A stretch of 64,000 nucleotides of DNA, from the NCBI GenBank assembly GCA_963821925.1, contig CAWGFO010000001.1, forward strand, positions 310,001 through 374,000. Reading direction: 5' to 3'. This document shows, one piece after another, positions 24,721 to 33,611 of the stretch. The notes below the pieces were generated by a model. It searched no databases, was not told the DNA's origin, and saw only the letters and a list, made by a program, of their open reading frames with translations. A program made the position numbers and the translations under genes. The DNA comes from JAOUEA01 sp963821925 (GTDB taxonomy: Bacteria > Actinomycetota > UBA4738 > HRBIN12). Position 1 is the first letter of the stretch, and every line of letters begins with the position of its first letter.

Positions 24721-25316
24721 CCGAAGGGGGCGCCCTCCGGTCCACCGCGCGGGCGATGCCCTGGCTGCCCTCGGTCGCGGCGGGGCTGATCGCCACCGTC
24801 GTGGTGGCGGCACGTCTGGATCACGAGGCGGCGTTGCCGCTGCAGATCGCGGGCGTCCTGCTCGCGAGCGGCCTTGGCTACGCGTTGGACGATCCGGCGT
24901 TCGAGGTCCTGGGGGCGTCACCCACGTCGCTGCGGCGGCGGCGGATGCACCGGCTGACGGTCGCGCTCCCACCGACGGTCGTGGTGTTCTCGGCGCTGCT
25001 CGCATGGCACGGAACCGAAGGACGGGAGGAGGCGCTCGCGCTCGCGGCGATGTTCGCCGGCCTCGTGGGCTTGGCGCTTGGGATCGCCGGGGTCGCCGCT
25101 CGCCGCTCATCTCGAGGGCTCGGCGGGATCGCCGTGGCGCCGGCCCTGTTCTCTGCCCTGATCCTGTCCACGATGGTCACCCCTCGGTGGCGGCCGCTCC
25201 CGATGGGCGACATCCCCGGTGGATGGCAGCCGATCTACCTCCGGTGGACCGCGGCCGCCGTGATCGGCTTGGTGCTCCTGGCGATCTCCTCGCGGGACCG
25301 GGCCGGTCGCCCGTAG
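24708..25316 (+). CDS. Multi-pass membrane protein of the ABC operon
   Basis: A 202-residue protein with about six membrane helices ('SVAAGLIATVVVAA', 'LQIAGVLLASGLGYAL', 'TVALPPTVVVFSALLAW', 'LAAMFAGLVGLALGIAGVAA', 'VAPALFSALILSTMV', 'AAAVIGLVLLAISS'). The order of helices and the 'VLGASPTSLRRRRMHRL' loop resemble the second permease of small actinobacterial ABC exporters. It overlaps the preceding permease by 13 bases and ends the operon. Confidence 0.8.
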   Translation: MPALTEGGALRSTARAMPWLPSVAAGLIATVVVAARLDHEAALPLQIAGVLLASGLGYALDDPAFEVLGASPTSLRRRRMHRLTVALPPTVVVFSALLAWHGTEGREEALALAAMFAGLVGLALGIAGVAARRSSRGLGGIAVAPALFSALILSTMVTPRWRPLPMGDIPGGWQPIYLRWTAAAVIGLVLLAISSRDRAGRP

Positions 25317-25341
25317 GGCCGTCGGTCGGCTCAGGACCCTT

Positions 25342-26832
25342 CTACCAGCCGCCCTCGGCGCGGCGGTCATGGTGCTGCGCATCTCCCAGGTCGAAGACGA
25401 GCAGCTTCCGCTCGGTGAAGGACTCGAGGAACCACTGCGAGAGCTCCCGGCCCACGCCGCTGTTGCCCGTGCCCCCGAACGGCGCCAGTTGGTCCCAGTA
25501 GTTGCTGGTCTCGTTGATGTTCACCGATCCGTGCTGGAGGGCCTCGCCGACCCGCCACGCCGACGCCAGATCCCGGGTCCACAGCGAGGCGATCAGCCCG
25601 AGCTCGCTCGAGTTGGCGATCTCGATCGCCTCCTCGGTCGAGCCGACCTTCATCACCGGGGCGACCGGCCCGAAGGTCTCCTCCTGTGCGATCACCATCT
25701 CGGGCGTCACGCCGGTCAGCACGGTCGCCGGATAGAAGAGCCCCTCCTCGGGCCCGAACTGCTCGATGTCGGCGCCGAGCTCGCGGGCGTTCTCGACGTG
25801 CTCGACGACGCGGCGGAGCGTGCCGGGGTTGCAGAGCGGGCCCATCTCGGTCTCGTCGAGGCCCGGGTCGCCGATGCGGAGCTCGGCGGCGCGCGCCTTC
25901 AGCTTGTCCACGAACTCGTCGTGGACGGCCTCGTGCACCAGGAGCCGCTCGGCCGACGTGCACACCTGTCCCGCGTAGTAGAAGCAGCCGTTCATCGCGC
26001 CCTCGACCGCGGCGTCGATATCGGCGTCGGGCAGGATGATGAACGGCCCGTCGCCACCGAGCTCCAGCAGATGGGGCTTGAGCGCGGCCTTCACGGCGAT
26101 CGTCTTGCCCGTGGCGGTCGACCCGGTGAAGAAGACCCCCTTGACGCCGGGGTGCTCCACGATCGCGGCGCCCACGTCGCCGAGTCCCTGCACGACGTTG
26201 ATCACGCCGTCGGGCAGGCCGGCCTCGGCGAAGAACTCCCCGACCATCGCGCAGGCGGTCGCCGCGAACTCGGAGGGCTTCCACACCACGGTGTTGCCCG
26301 CCGCCACGATGTGGGCGAGCGCGATCGAGGCGATGTCGGTCGGGAAGTTGTACGGGGTGATCGCCCCCACCACACCGAGCGGTCGATGCGTCAGCACCAG
26401 GCGCTTGTTGTTCGTCTGCTCCTGGGTGGACGGGAACGAGAGGCCACGGTGCCGGAGCACCTCTTCACCCGCCTTGTGCCAGGAGGGCGCCGCGTACTCG
26501 TGCACCTCTTCGCGCGACTCCGTGATCGTCTTGCCGATCTCCTGGACGAGCACCCGTGCGATCGGCTCAGCGCGCTCGACGAAGAGTGCGTTGATCCGAC
26601 GCAGGACCTTCACCCGATCGATAAGCGGCGTCGCCGCCCAGCCGGGCTGGGCGGCTGCCGCGGCGGCCACGGCTCGGTCGACGTCGGATGGTGAACAACG
26701 CGTGATCTCGTTCACGAGCTCGCCCGAGTAGGGGGAGCGCACCTCGAACGTCCCGCCGCTGCCTTCCACCCACCGGCCGCCGATCAGGGCGAGATGTGGG
26801 AGTACGGACGCCGTCTGCTCGGCGATGACCAT
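25342..26832 (-). CDS. NAD(P)-dependent aldehyde dehydrogenase
   Basis: A 496-residue aldehyde dehydrogenase. 'ITPYNFP' and 'WKPSEFAA' bind the cofactor, 'FTGSTATGK' is the nucleotide loop, the general base is in 'LELGGDGPFI' (Glu) and the catalytic Cys is in 'YYAGQVCTSAERL'. The closest group by pattern is the succinate-semialdehyde/lactaldehyde/benzaldehyde type; the exact aldehyde cannot be told. The start at 26832 has GAGGAG six bases upstream; an earlier in-frame start at 26862 lacks one. Confidence 0.94.
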   Translation of the reverse strand: MVIAEQTASVLPHLALIGGRWVEGSGGTFEVRSPYSGELVNEITRCSPSDVDRAVAAAAAAQPGWAATPLIDRVKVLRRINALFVERAEPIARVLVQEIGKTITESREEVHEYAAPSWHKAGEEVLRHRGLSFPSTQEQTNNKRLVLTHRPLGVVGAITPYNFPTDIASIALAHIVAAGNTVVWKPSEFAATACAMVGEFFAEAGLPDGVINVVQGLGDVGAAIVEHPGVKGVFFTGSTATGKTIAVKAALKPHLLELGGDGPFIILPDADIDAAVEGAMNGCFYYAGQVCTSAERLLVHEAVHDEFVDKLKARAAELRIGDPGLDETEMGPLCNPGTLRRVVEHVENARELGADIEQFGPEEGLFYPATVLTGVTPEMVIAQEETFGPVAPVMKVGSTEEAIEIANSSELGLIASLWTRDLASAWRVGEALQHGSVNINETSNYWDQLAPFGGTGNSGVGRELSQWFLESFTERKLLVFDLGDAQHHDRRAEGGW

Positions 26833-26972
26833 GACGATCTCCTCGATCCTGCCCCGCGCCACCGGGCGACGAACCGCTGTCCGGTTCGGCCACGGGGTCC
26901 AGTGAGATGCCTCGAAGCGACGCTACACCAACGTGGCGGGGGCCGCGCCGGGCCTCGTCGCGCCGGGACGCG

Positions 26973-26978
26973 TACGAT
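26973..26978 (+). promoter_or_regulatory. -10 box of the zinc-ribbon gene
   Basis: TACGAT eight bases before the ATG at 26987; leaderless geometry. Confidence 0.5.
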
Positions 26979-26986
26979 CGAGCCCG

Positions 26987-27178
26987 ATGACCGACCACGA
27001 CACGAGCGACGAGACGCCGCGGCCCGAACGGTCCGACGGCCGGCCGGTGCGACCGCCCTGCCCGTCGTGCGGATCCGCGCACACGCAGCCCTTCACGCAC
27101 GGCGGCCCGGCCGCGCGGGTCAACATGAAGTGCATCGACTGCGGACATCTGTTCAAGGAACCGCGCCGGTCGCCCTAG
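26987..27178 (+). CDS. Small zinc-ribbon protein, 63 residues
   Basis: The protein has an acidic, flexible N-terminus and then two knuckles, CPSCGS and CIDCGH, about 25 residues apart, which together bind one zinc ion in a ribbon fold. Similar small proteins in Actinomycetota have no known role; nucleic-acid or protein binding is likely. TACGAT stands eight bases before the ATG. It lies 41 bases before a small membrane protein gene on the same strand. Confidence 0.78.
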   Translation: MTDHDTSDETPRPERSDGRPVRPPCPSCGSAHTQPFTHGGPAARVNMKCIDCGHLFKEPRRSP

Positions 27179-27219
27179 GTGCCCAGCGGGTCCTAGACTG
27201 GCTGTGGGAGGCAACGCAG

Positions 27220-27561
27220 ATGGTGACCCACTCCCGGCGCGGCGGCGGTCTGCACGACCGGAGCGTCCAGTGGTCGTGGGTGCTCTTCCTGGCTTCCTGG
27301 CCGTGGCACCTGATCGGCGGCCTGCTGGCGATCCTGGTGACGAGGGCCGCAGGTGGTGACTTCACCTCCGGGACCGACGTTCCGGAATCCGTCTACCGGC
27401 TGCTCTACGTCTGGATGATCGCCCCGCTCGTCGCGTCGGCGGTGATCGGCGTCGTGGGGTGGGCGCGGCACCACGCCACCGCCGCCCTGATCCCGGCGGC
27501 ACTCAGCGGCACGCTGATCGTCGTGATCACGGTGTTCGGCTTCGAGGAGCTCCTCGGCTGA
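27220..27561 (+). CDS. Small membrane protein, about three helices
   Basis: A 113-residue protein with hydrophobic segments 'WVLFLASWPWHLIGGLLAILV', read as one helix, then 'VWMIAPLVASAVIGVVGW' and 'LSGTLIVVITVFGF'. GGGAGG eight bases upstream fixes the ATG at 27220. No family recognised. It stands between the zinc-ribbon gene and the Rieske gene, all reading the same way. Confidence 0.72.
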   Translation: MVTHSRRGGGLHDRSVQWSWVLFLASWPWHLIGGLLAILVTRAAGGDFTSGTDVPESVYRLLYVWMIAPLVASAVIGVVGWARHHATAALIPAALSGTLIVVITVFGFEELLG

Positions 27562-27596
27562 CGGCGTCCGGTGGCACGGACCCGACGGCGCGGGAC

Positions 27597-27602
27597 TAGG
27601 AT
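27597..27602 (+). promoter_or_regulatory. -10 box of the small Rieske gene
   Basis: TAGGAT nine bases before the ATG at 27612; near-leaderless geometry. Confidence 0.5.
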
Positions 27603-27611
27603 TCGTCCCCG

Positions 27612-27944
27612 ATGGACGGAGACGGCTGGTTCGCGACGATCGCGTTGGAGGACCTCCCCGAAGGACGCTCCGTGATGGCGAAGGCCGGCGACGAGCAGGT
27701 GATGCTGCACCGCGTCGGCGATCGGATCTACTCGCTGCTGAACCGCTGCACGCACCAGGGCGCGCCGCTGGCGCGTGGCCCCGTCAAGCCACTCGGCTCC
27801 GACGCGACCGTCACCTGTCCGATCCACGGCAGCATGTTCCGGCTCGACGACGGCCGCGTGATGCGGGGGCCGGCCACGCAGCCCGTCCTCGCGTACGAGA
27901 CACGCGTGACCGACGGCGTCGTCGAGGTGCGTCCGCGCGGCTGA
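27612..27944 (+). CDS. Rieske [2Fe-2S] ferredoxin
   Basis: A 110-residue single-domain Rieske protein. The cluster ligands are C-x-H in 'NRCTHQGAPL' and C-x2-H in 'TCPIHGSMF'. Such proteins carry electrons to ring-hydroxylating or related oxygenases, or act as small-subunit redox partners. An oxygenase alpha subunit lies at 40787, but 13 kb away, so no link is claimed. It converges on the hydrolase remnant with a ten-base gap. Confidence 0.9.
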   Translation: MDGDGWFATIALEDLPEGRSVMAKAGDEQVMLHRVGDRIYSLLNRCTHQGAPLARGPVKPLGSDATVTCPIHGSMFRLDDGRVMRGPATQPVLAYETRVTDGVVEVRPRG

Positions 27945-27954
27945 CGGCCCTCGC

Positions 27955-28370
27955 TCAGCCCTCCGTCGCCTCGGCGATCACAGCGCGGACCTCCTTCGCG
28001 ATCCGACCGGGGATCTCCGGCTCCATGTAGTGCGGGGTGTCCACGATCACCATCCGCCCGGGCGACCAGAGATCGCCGAACCTCCTCTGCATCGCCCGAT
28101 ACGCGCGCACGGACTCGGGCGTGACCGGCGCCCACCAGTAGTCGGGGTGGCGGATCGCGATGTAGGTGAGCGGGATGCGCGGCTCCTGTCCCTCGAGGAC
28201 CTGGGTCTCCTGCATGCTCCCGAGCCAGTCCATCGACTCGGTGTCGTCCATCCACTCGTCGCCGGTGAGCTGCTCGGGTGAGTCCGGGGCCAGGGTAGTA
28301 GGGGTCGATGTCGAGGTACTCGCGCGGAAGGGTCGGATCCGGCAGCGGCTCGGAACGCGCCAGCCGATCG
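27955..28370 (-). pseudogene. Remnant of an alpha/beta hydrolase (C-terminal part only)
   Basis: Only the last 140 or so residues of a hydrolase remain, starting directly at the end of hypE. One frame gives 'LPDPTLPREYLDIDPYYPG'; after an indel near 28290, another continues 'SPEQLTGDEWMDDTESMDW' to the stop at 27955. The end 'LWSPGRMVIVDTPHYMEPEI' is where alpha/beta hydrolases carry their catalytic His. The nucleophile elbow and the whole N-terminal half are missing. The longest open piece (start 28251) codes for 98 residues. It looks like a gene cut off when the hydrogenase cluster came to lie here. Confidence 0.6.
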
Positions 28371-29468
28371 TCAGCAGATCCGCGGGAGCTGGTCGCCCGC
28401 GAGCATGATCAACGGGCGCGTCGCGCCGAGCCCGCTTCTCGCGCGCACCGCGACGGGCGGTTCGCCGACCTCGCCCACGATCGCGGCGAAGCTGCCGAGC
28501 TCATCCCCGCGCGCCGCCATCAAGACCGCGTCGGCGTCGTCGGGGGCGACCACCGCGACCGCCACCCCTTCGTTCGCGATGTACAGCGGGTCGAGGCCGA
28601 GCATCTCGCTCGCCGCCGTCACGGCCGGCAGCACCGGCACGTCGCGCTCGGTGATCGTCATCGAGACCCCGCTCGCCTGCGCGAGCTCGTTCAGCACGCT
28701 CGCGAGACCGCCGCGGGTCGCGTCACGCAGGCAGCGGACGTCACCGGCCGCCAGCATCGCGCGGACGAGCATCGTGAGGGGCGCGGTGTCCGACCGCACG
28801 TCGGCCTCGAAGTCGATCCCGGCACGCCGGCTCATCACCGCGACGCCGTGCGATCCGACGGGACCCGTCACGAGGATCACGTCGCCGGGACGGCAGCGTT
28901 CGGGGCCGACGTCCACGCCGTCGGGGACAAGGCCGATCCCGCTCGTCGTCACGTAGAGGCCGTCCGCCGCGCCGCGCTCCACGACCTTCGTGTCGCCGGT
29001 GACGAGGCGCACGCCCGCCCGTTCGCAGGCGTCGGCCATCGACGCGATCACGCCGCCGAGGCGCTCCATCGAGAGGCCTTCTTCGAGGATCAGCGCCGCG
29101 GACAGGGCGAGCGGCTCGGCGCCCATCATCGCGAGATCGTTCACGGTCCCGTTCACCGCGAGCTCTCCGATGTTCGACCCCGGGAAGAACGCCGGCTGCA
29201 CCACGAAGCCGTCGGTCGTGAAGGCGAGCCGGCCCGCGCCGTTCGGGAGCGACACGATCGCGGCGTCGCCCATGCGGCTGAGCTCCGGGTCGCCTCCGAG
29301 TGCGGGCACGAACAGGTCCCGGATCAACGCCTGCGTGAGCGTGCCGCCGCTGCCGTGGCCGAGCAGCACCGCGTCGCCCGGCGGGAGCGGCACCGGACAG
29401 CGCAGCGCGAACTCACGCACCTCGCGCTCGATCGCCTCGTCGGTGGCGCTTGTCGGGTCGGGCGTCAC
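28371..29468 (-). CDS. hypE: Hydrogenase maturation protein HypE
   Basis: A 365-residue PurM-like protein. HypE dehydrates the carbamoyl group that HypF attaches to its C-terminal cysteine, making the thiocyanate that becomes the cyanide ligand of the [NiFe] centre. The essential C-terminal 'PRIC' is intact, and 'GHGSGGTLTQALI', 'NGTVNDLAMMGAEPLALSA' and 'VTGDTKVVE' match the family. The GTG start at 29468 overlaps the hypD stop (GTGA). It is the last gene of the nine-gene hydrogenase operon. Confidence 0.96.
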   Translation of the reverse strand: MTPDPTSATDEAIEREVREFALRCPVPLPPGDAVLLGHGSGGTLTQALIRDLFVPALGGDPELSRMGDAAIVSLPNGAGRLAFTTDGFVVQPAFFPGSNIGELAVNGTVNDLAMMGAEPLALSAALILEEGLSMERLGGVIASMADACERAGVRLVTGDTKVVERGAADGLYVTTSGIGLVPDGVDVGPERCRPGDVILVTGPVGSHGVAVMSRRAGIDFEADVRSDTAPLTMLVRAMLAAGDVRCLRDATRGGLASVLNELAQASGVSMTITERDVPVLPAVTAASEMLGLDPLYIANEGVAVAVVAPDDADAVLMAARGDELGSFAAIVGEVGEPPVAVRARSGLGATRPLIMLAGDQLPRIC

Positions 29469-30571
29469 GCGGGCGCTCCCTCCTTGGTGCGGCCTGCGAG
29501 GAAGTAGGCGGCGCAGGCACCCTCGGTCGAGACCATCGGCGCGCCGAGCGGGGTCGACGGCGTGCACTCGACGCCGAACGCCGGGCAGTGCGAGGGCTTC
29601 GCGCGACCGCGCAGCACGTCGCCGGCGATGCAGACCTCGGACTCGCTCGCAGGGATCCCGCCCTCCCAGGGGAACCGCAGCTCGGCATCGTGCGCCGCGA
29701 ACGCCTCGCGGAGCTTCAGTCCGCTGGCCGGGATCACCCCGATGCCGCGCCAGGCTCGATCGGCCACCTCGAAGACCTCGTTCACGACCTTGAGGGCAGC
29801 CGGGTTCCCGTCGCGCTCGACCGCCCGCACGTACTGGTTCTCGACCTCGGTCCGGCCCTGTTCCAGCTGCGTCACGAGCATCTCGATCCCCTCGAGCAGG
29901 TCGATCGGCTCGAACCCCGTGACGACGAGCGGGACCCCGAAGTCCCGGGCGATCGGCTCGTACTCGCGCCAACCCTGGATCGCGCACACGTGCCCCGGCG
30001 CGAGGAAGCCCTGCACACGGTTCCCCGGTGAGACGAGGATCGCCATGATCGCGGGCGGCACGAGCACGTGCGCCACGAGCAACGCGAAGTTCGTGACGCC
30101 GAGACGCGAGGCCTGCAGCACCGCCATCGCGTTCGCCGGTGCCGTGGTCTCGAATCCGACCGCGAAGAAGACGACGGTCTTGTCGGGGTTTCGACGCGCG
30201 ATCTCGAGCGCGTCGAGCGGCGAGTAGACGACGCGGACATCGCCGCCGACCGCCCGCGCCATGAAGAGGTCCTCGCTCGAACCGGGCACGCGCAGCATGT
30301 CGCCGAACGAACAGAGGATCGAGTTCGGGTTCTTCGCGATCGCGATCGCCTCGTCGATCAGCGCGAGCGGCGTCACGCAGACCGGGCAGCCCGGCCCGTG
30401 CACGAGCTCGACCACGCCGTCGAGGACCTGGTCGATCCCCTGCCGGATCAGGGTGTGGGTCTGGCCCCCGCAGACCTCCATGATCGTCCACGGCCGCGAG
30501 GCGGTCTCTCGGATCCGGTCGACCAGCGCCATCGCGATCCGGTCGTCGCGGTACTCGTCGACGTACTTCAC
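29465..30571 (-). CDS. hypD: Hydrogenase maturation protein HypD
   Basis: A 368-residue iron-sulfur protein that, with HypC, builds the Fe(CN)2CO unit. Conserved cysteine motifs are visible: 'MEVCGGQTHT', 'HGPGCPVCVTP' and, near the C-terminus, the [4Fe-4S] region 'SESEVCIAGDVLRGRAKPSHC', read in two parts, with 'GFETTAPANAMA' between. GTG start at 30571 overlaps the hypC stop; GTGA at the 3' end joins it to hypE. Confidence 0.96.
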   Translation of the reverse strand: MKYVDEYRDDRIAMALVDRIRETASRPWTIMEVCGGQTHTLIRQGIDQVLDGVVELVHGPGCPVCVTPLALIDEAIAIAKNPNSILCSFGDMLRVPGSSEDLFMARAVGGDVRVVYSPLDALEIARRNPDKTVVFFAVGFETTAPANAMAVLQASRLGVTNFALLVAHVLVPPAIMAILVSPGNRVQGFLAPGHVCAIQGWREYEPIARDFGVPLVVTGFEPIDLLEGIEMLVTQLEQGRTEVENQYVRAVERDGNPAALKVVNEVFEVADRAWRGIGVIPASGLKLREAFAAHDAELRFPWEGGIPASESEVCIAGDVLRGRAKPSHCPAFGVECTPSTPLGAPMVSTEGACAAYFLAGRTKEGAPA

Positions 30572-30861
30572 GATGCGGCTCCCGGCATGTGCTCGGGACG
30601 GACCCCGTCGGGGTCCTGCGGGAGGTCGATGTACTCGAGGTTGTCCATCTCCTCGAGCAGGGCGTACGAGCGTGCCGCCTCGTCCTCGTTCACCGTGCTG
30701 ATCGCGAAGCCGACGTGGATCACGACCCAGCTGCCCAGGTCGACCTCGGGCGCGTACTCGAGGCAGGCCTTCCGCCGGATCCCGCCGAAGTCGACCATGC
30801 CCATGCGGATCCCGTCCTCGTCGAACGTCTCGATCACCTTGCCGGGCACACCGAGGCACAT
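30568..30861 (-). CDS. hypC: Hydrogenase assembly chaperone HypC
   Basis: A 97-residue HypC/HupF. The invariant N-terminus MCLGVPGKV supplies the Cys2 that holds the iron unit for HypD and then the large subunit. 'GMVDFGGIRRKACLEYAPEV' and 'WVVIHVGFAIS' complete the OB fold. It follows hypF by two bases and overlaps hypD by GTGA. The last 20 residues (through 'DPDGVRPEHM') are somewhat longer than in most HypC. Confidence 0.96.
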   Translation of the reverse strand: MCLGVPGKVIETFDEDGIRMGMVDFGGIRRKACLEYAPEVDLGSWVVIHVGFAISTVNEDEAARSYALLEEMDNLEYIDLPQDPDGVRPEHMPGAAS

Positions 30862-30863
30862 GG

Positions 30864-33125
30864 CTAGCTCCGCTCCTTCGTCGCGTTCGCTACGAGGACC
30901 TGGCCGAGCGCGATCCCACCGTCGCCGATCGGCACCTGTCTGGGAAGGAACACCCGGAGGCCCTCGGCCGTCAACCTGAGGCCGACCTCGGTCGTCAGCC
31001 GGTCGTTCTGGAAGACGCCCCCGCCGAGCACGACACGGTCGAGCCCGGCGTCGGCCGCCGCGGTGATCGCGGCGTCGGCGATCAGCGCCGCGAACCCGGC
31101 GTGGAACCGTGCGGCCACGTCGCCCGGCTCGAACGCGTCCCGGATCAGCGGGCGCGTGTCGAGCTCGAGGAGCCCGTCGGGGAGCCGCTCGACCACCGGG
31201 GACGGTGCAGGAGTCCCCACGGGCTCGCGCACCGCCGCTTCGAGCAACATCGCGGGCTGCCCCTCGAAACTGGCGGATCGGCACACGCCCGCGATCGCGG
31301 CCACCGCGTCGAACAGGCGGCCCGCCGAGCTGGTCCGGGGCGAGGCGAGCCCCGACTCGACCTGGCGCTCGACCACGTCGACGAGCGCGGAGGGCGCCTC
31401 GAGACGGTCGATCGCGGTGTCGAGCACGCCCGCATCGCGAGCATGGGCCAGCGCCATGCGGACCGGGTCGCGCGTGGCCGCGTCCCCGCCGGGTTGGGAC
31501 ACCTGTCGGAGGCGGCCGACCCTGCGGTACCCGGCCGCGCTGCACACCAGCAGCTCGCCGCCCCAGACCGTGCCGTCGTCGCCGAGACCGAGCCCGTCGA
31601 ACGCGAGCCCGAGCACCTCGCCGTCCAGCCCGTGCTCGGCCATCGTCGCGGCCACGTGGGCGTGGTGGTGCTGCACGGCGACGGTGGGCAGCCCGAGCGA
31701 GGCCGCGAACCTCGTCGTCATGAAGTCGGGGTGCCGGTCGTGGGCGACGATCTCGGGCTCGATCCGGAAGACCTCGCGGAACCGATCGAGCGCGTCGCGG
31801 TAGGCAGCCATCGACTCCTCGGTGTCGAGGTCGCCGACGTGCTGGGAGAGGAAGGCCTTGCCGGCGTTCGCGAGACAGAAGGCGCCGTGCAGGAGCGCAC
31901 CGGTCCCCAACGTCGGCGACGCATCGATCGCGAGGTCGATCGGGGAGGGAGCGGACGATCGTGCGCGCCGCATGACGCTGGGCGTCGCGTCACCCCTCCG
32001 CACCTGTACGACGCTGTCGTCGTAGCGCGCCACGACGTCCCGATCGTGGACGAGCACCGCGTCGGCGATCGGGGCCAGCCGGTCGGCCGCGTCCTCGTTC
32101 GTGACGCAGATCGGCTCATCGCTCGCGTTCCCGCTCGTCATCACGAGCGGGCGGTCGACGGCGCGCAGCAGCAGATGGTGGAGCGGGGTGGAGGGCAGCA
32201 TCACGCCGTGCCGCGCGAACCCGGGCGCCACCGGCGGCGCCAGCGGTCGCGCCGAGGTCATCAGCACGATCGGTGCCTGCCAGGACGAGAGCACGTCGAG
32301 CTCGACCGGCGTCGGCGAGAACCACCGGCGGGCCGCCGCCACGTCGGACACCATCACGGCGAACGGTTTGTCGGGCCGGCGCTTCCGGTCGCGGAGCCGC
32401 GCGACGGCAGCCTCGTCGGTCGCGTCGCACGCCAGGTGGAACCCCCCGAGGCCCTTCAGGGCAACGATCCCGCCGGCGCGGATCAGGGCGGCGACGATCT
32501 CGATCGGGTCATCGGCGTCGGCCACCCCCAGCAGCGAGACGCGCGGGCCGCAGGCCGGGCACGCCACCGGCTCGGCGTGGAACCGCCGGTCACCGGGATC
32601 CTCGTACTCGCGGCGGCACTGGTCACACATAGGGAACGCTCGCATCGACGTTCGCTCGCGGTCGTACGGGAGCGCCTCGATGATCGTGAACCGAGGGCCG
32701 CAATCGGTGCAGTTGATGAACGGGTACCGGTAGCGGCGGTCGTCCGGATCGAACAGCTCGGTCAGGCAGGCGGCGCACGTGGCGGCGTCGGCCGACACCA
32801 ACCGATCCCCGACGCCGTCCACCGAGGCCTCTACGTCGAATCCACCAAGGCCCTCGACGGCGGCCGACGTCCACGAAACGCTCTCGACGCGCGCGAGCGG
32901 CGGCGCCTCGCCAGCGATCGCGGCCGTGAACGCCTCGAGCATCTCCGGAGTGCCTTCCGCATGCATCTCGACGACGCCGCTCGCGTTCCGGACGCGGCCG
33001 GCGACGCCGTGCCGTTCGGCGAGTCGCCAGACGAAGGGGCGGAAACCCACGCCTTGGACCACGCCGCGAACCTCGATCCGCCGGGCCACGGGGTCCGGCG
33101 GCGCCACGCGCTCGGCACTCCTCAT
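30864..33125 (-). CDS. hypF: Carbamoyltransferase HypF
   Basis: A 753-residue HypF, which makes carbamoyl adenylate from carbamoyl phosphate and passes the group to HypE. Domains in order: acylphosphatase ('VQGVGFRPFVWRLAERHG', residues about 25-45), two zinc fingers ('CAACLTEL', 'NCTDCGPRFT', 'CDQCRREY', 'ACPACGPR'), a YrdC-like domain ('ALKGLGGFHLACDATD') and a Kae1-like domain ('VQHHHAHVAA', 'FDGLGLGDDGTVWGGE'). Full length. Its ATG overlaps the stop of the protease gene (ATGA). Confidence 0.96.
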   Translation of the reverse strand: MRSAERVAPPDPVARRIEVRGVVQGVGFRPFVWRLAERHGVAGRVRNASGVVEMHAEGTPEMLEAFTAAIAGEAPPLARVESVSWTSAAVEGLGGFDVEASVDGVGDRLVSADAATCAACLTELFDPDDRRYRYPFINCTDCGPRFTIIEALPYDRERTSMRAFPMCDQCRREYEDPGDRRFHAEPVACPACGPRVSLLGVADADDPIEIVAALIRAGGIVALKGLGGFHLACDATDEAAVARLRDRKRRPDKPFAVMVSDVAAARRWFSPTPVELDVLSSWQAPIVLMTSARPLAPPVAPGFARHGVMLPSTPLHHLLLRAVDRPLVMTSGNASDEPICVTNEDAADRLAPIADAVLVHDRDVVARYDDSVVQVRRGDATPSVMRRARSSAPSPIDLAIDASPTLGTGALLHGAFCLANAGKAFLSQHVGDLDTEESMAAYRDALDRFREVFRIEPEIVAHDRHPDFMTTRFAASLGLPTVAVQHHHAHVAATMAEHGLDGEVLGLAFDGLGLGDDGTVWGGELLVCSAAGYRRVGRLRQVSQPGGDAATRDPVRMALAHARDAGVLDTAIDRLEAPSALVDVVERQVESGLASPRTSSAGRLFDAVAAIAGVCRSASFEGQPAMLLEAAVREPVGTPAPSPVVERLPDGLLELDTRPLIRDAFEPGDVAARFHAGFAALIADAAITAAADAGLDRVVLGGGVFQNDRLTTEVGLRLTAEGLRVFLPRQVPIGDGGIALGQVLVANATKERS

Positions 33126-33601
33126 ACGGGCGACTCCGCGAGCGCGGCGACTTCCTCGACGAGCGCGTCGACGAGCGCAGGGAGCGCCGCGGCGACCGCC
33201 GCCGAAAGCCCGTGCCCCGCGGTGAGGTCGCCCGCCTCCACACCCAGGAAGACCACGCGCGGGAGCGGGCCCATCGCGGCCGCGAGCCCCACGGCCTCAG
33301 CGATCCCCAGGCCGTGCGACGAGAGCGCGCCACGGAGCTCAGCCGGCAATCCGTCGGGGTCCCCCACCGCGCGCACCATCGCTCCGGGTTCCCGACCGCC
33401 CGACGGCGCCCGCACGGCATCCGCGATCACGACGGCGTCCACGCCTTCGAGCAGGTCGAGCACCTTCAGCGCCAGTCCCGCCTCGACGACCTCGACCTCC
33501 GGCGGGAGGCGTCGACGCGCGAGGCCCACCGCGAGCAGCCCGACCGCGTCGTCCCCCGCCTCGGGGTTCCCGCAGCCGATCACGCGCACGTGGGCCGTCA
33601 C
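33122..33601 (-). CDS. [NiFe] hydrogenase maturation protease (HycI/HyaD-type)
   Basis: A 159-residue peptidase of the M52 family. It removes the short C-terminal extension of the large subunit once nickel is in place. 'VIGCGNPEAGDDAVG' contains the first Ni-binding acid, 'VIADAVRAP' the second, and 'SSHGLGIAEAV' the histidine. The GTG at 33601 is chosen because GAGGTG stands six bases upstream. It follows the large subunit gene, its substrate, and overlaps hypF by ATGA. Confidence 0.92.
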   Translation of the reverse strand: MTAHVRVIGCGNPEAGDDAVGLLAVGLARRRLPPEVEVVEAGLALKVLDLLEGVDAVVIADAVRAPSGGREPGAMVRAVGDPDGLPAELRGALSSHGLGIAEAVGLAAAMGPLPRVVFLGVEAGDLTAGHGLSAAVAAALPALVDALVEEVAALAESPV

Positions 33602-33611
33602 CGTGACCACC

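Noticed and set aside
28371..30491. HypE as a 706-residue fusion protein
   Set aside because: The first half of that frame is an out-of-frame shadow of hypD; the real hypE starts at GTG 29468 overlapping the hypD stop.
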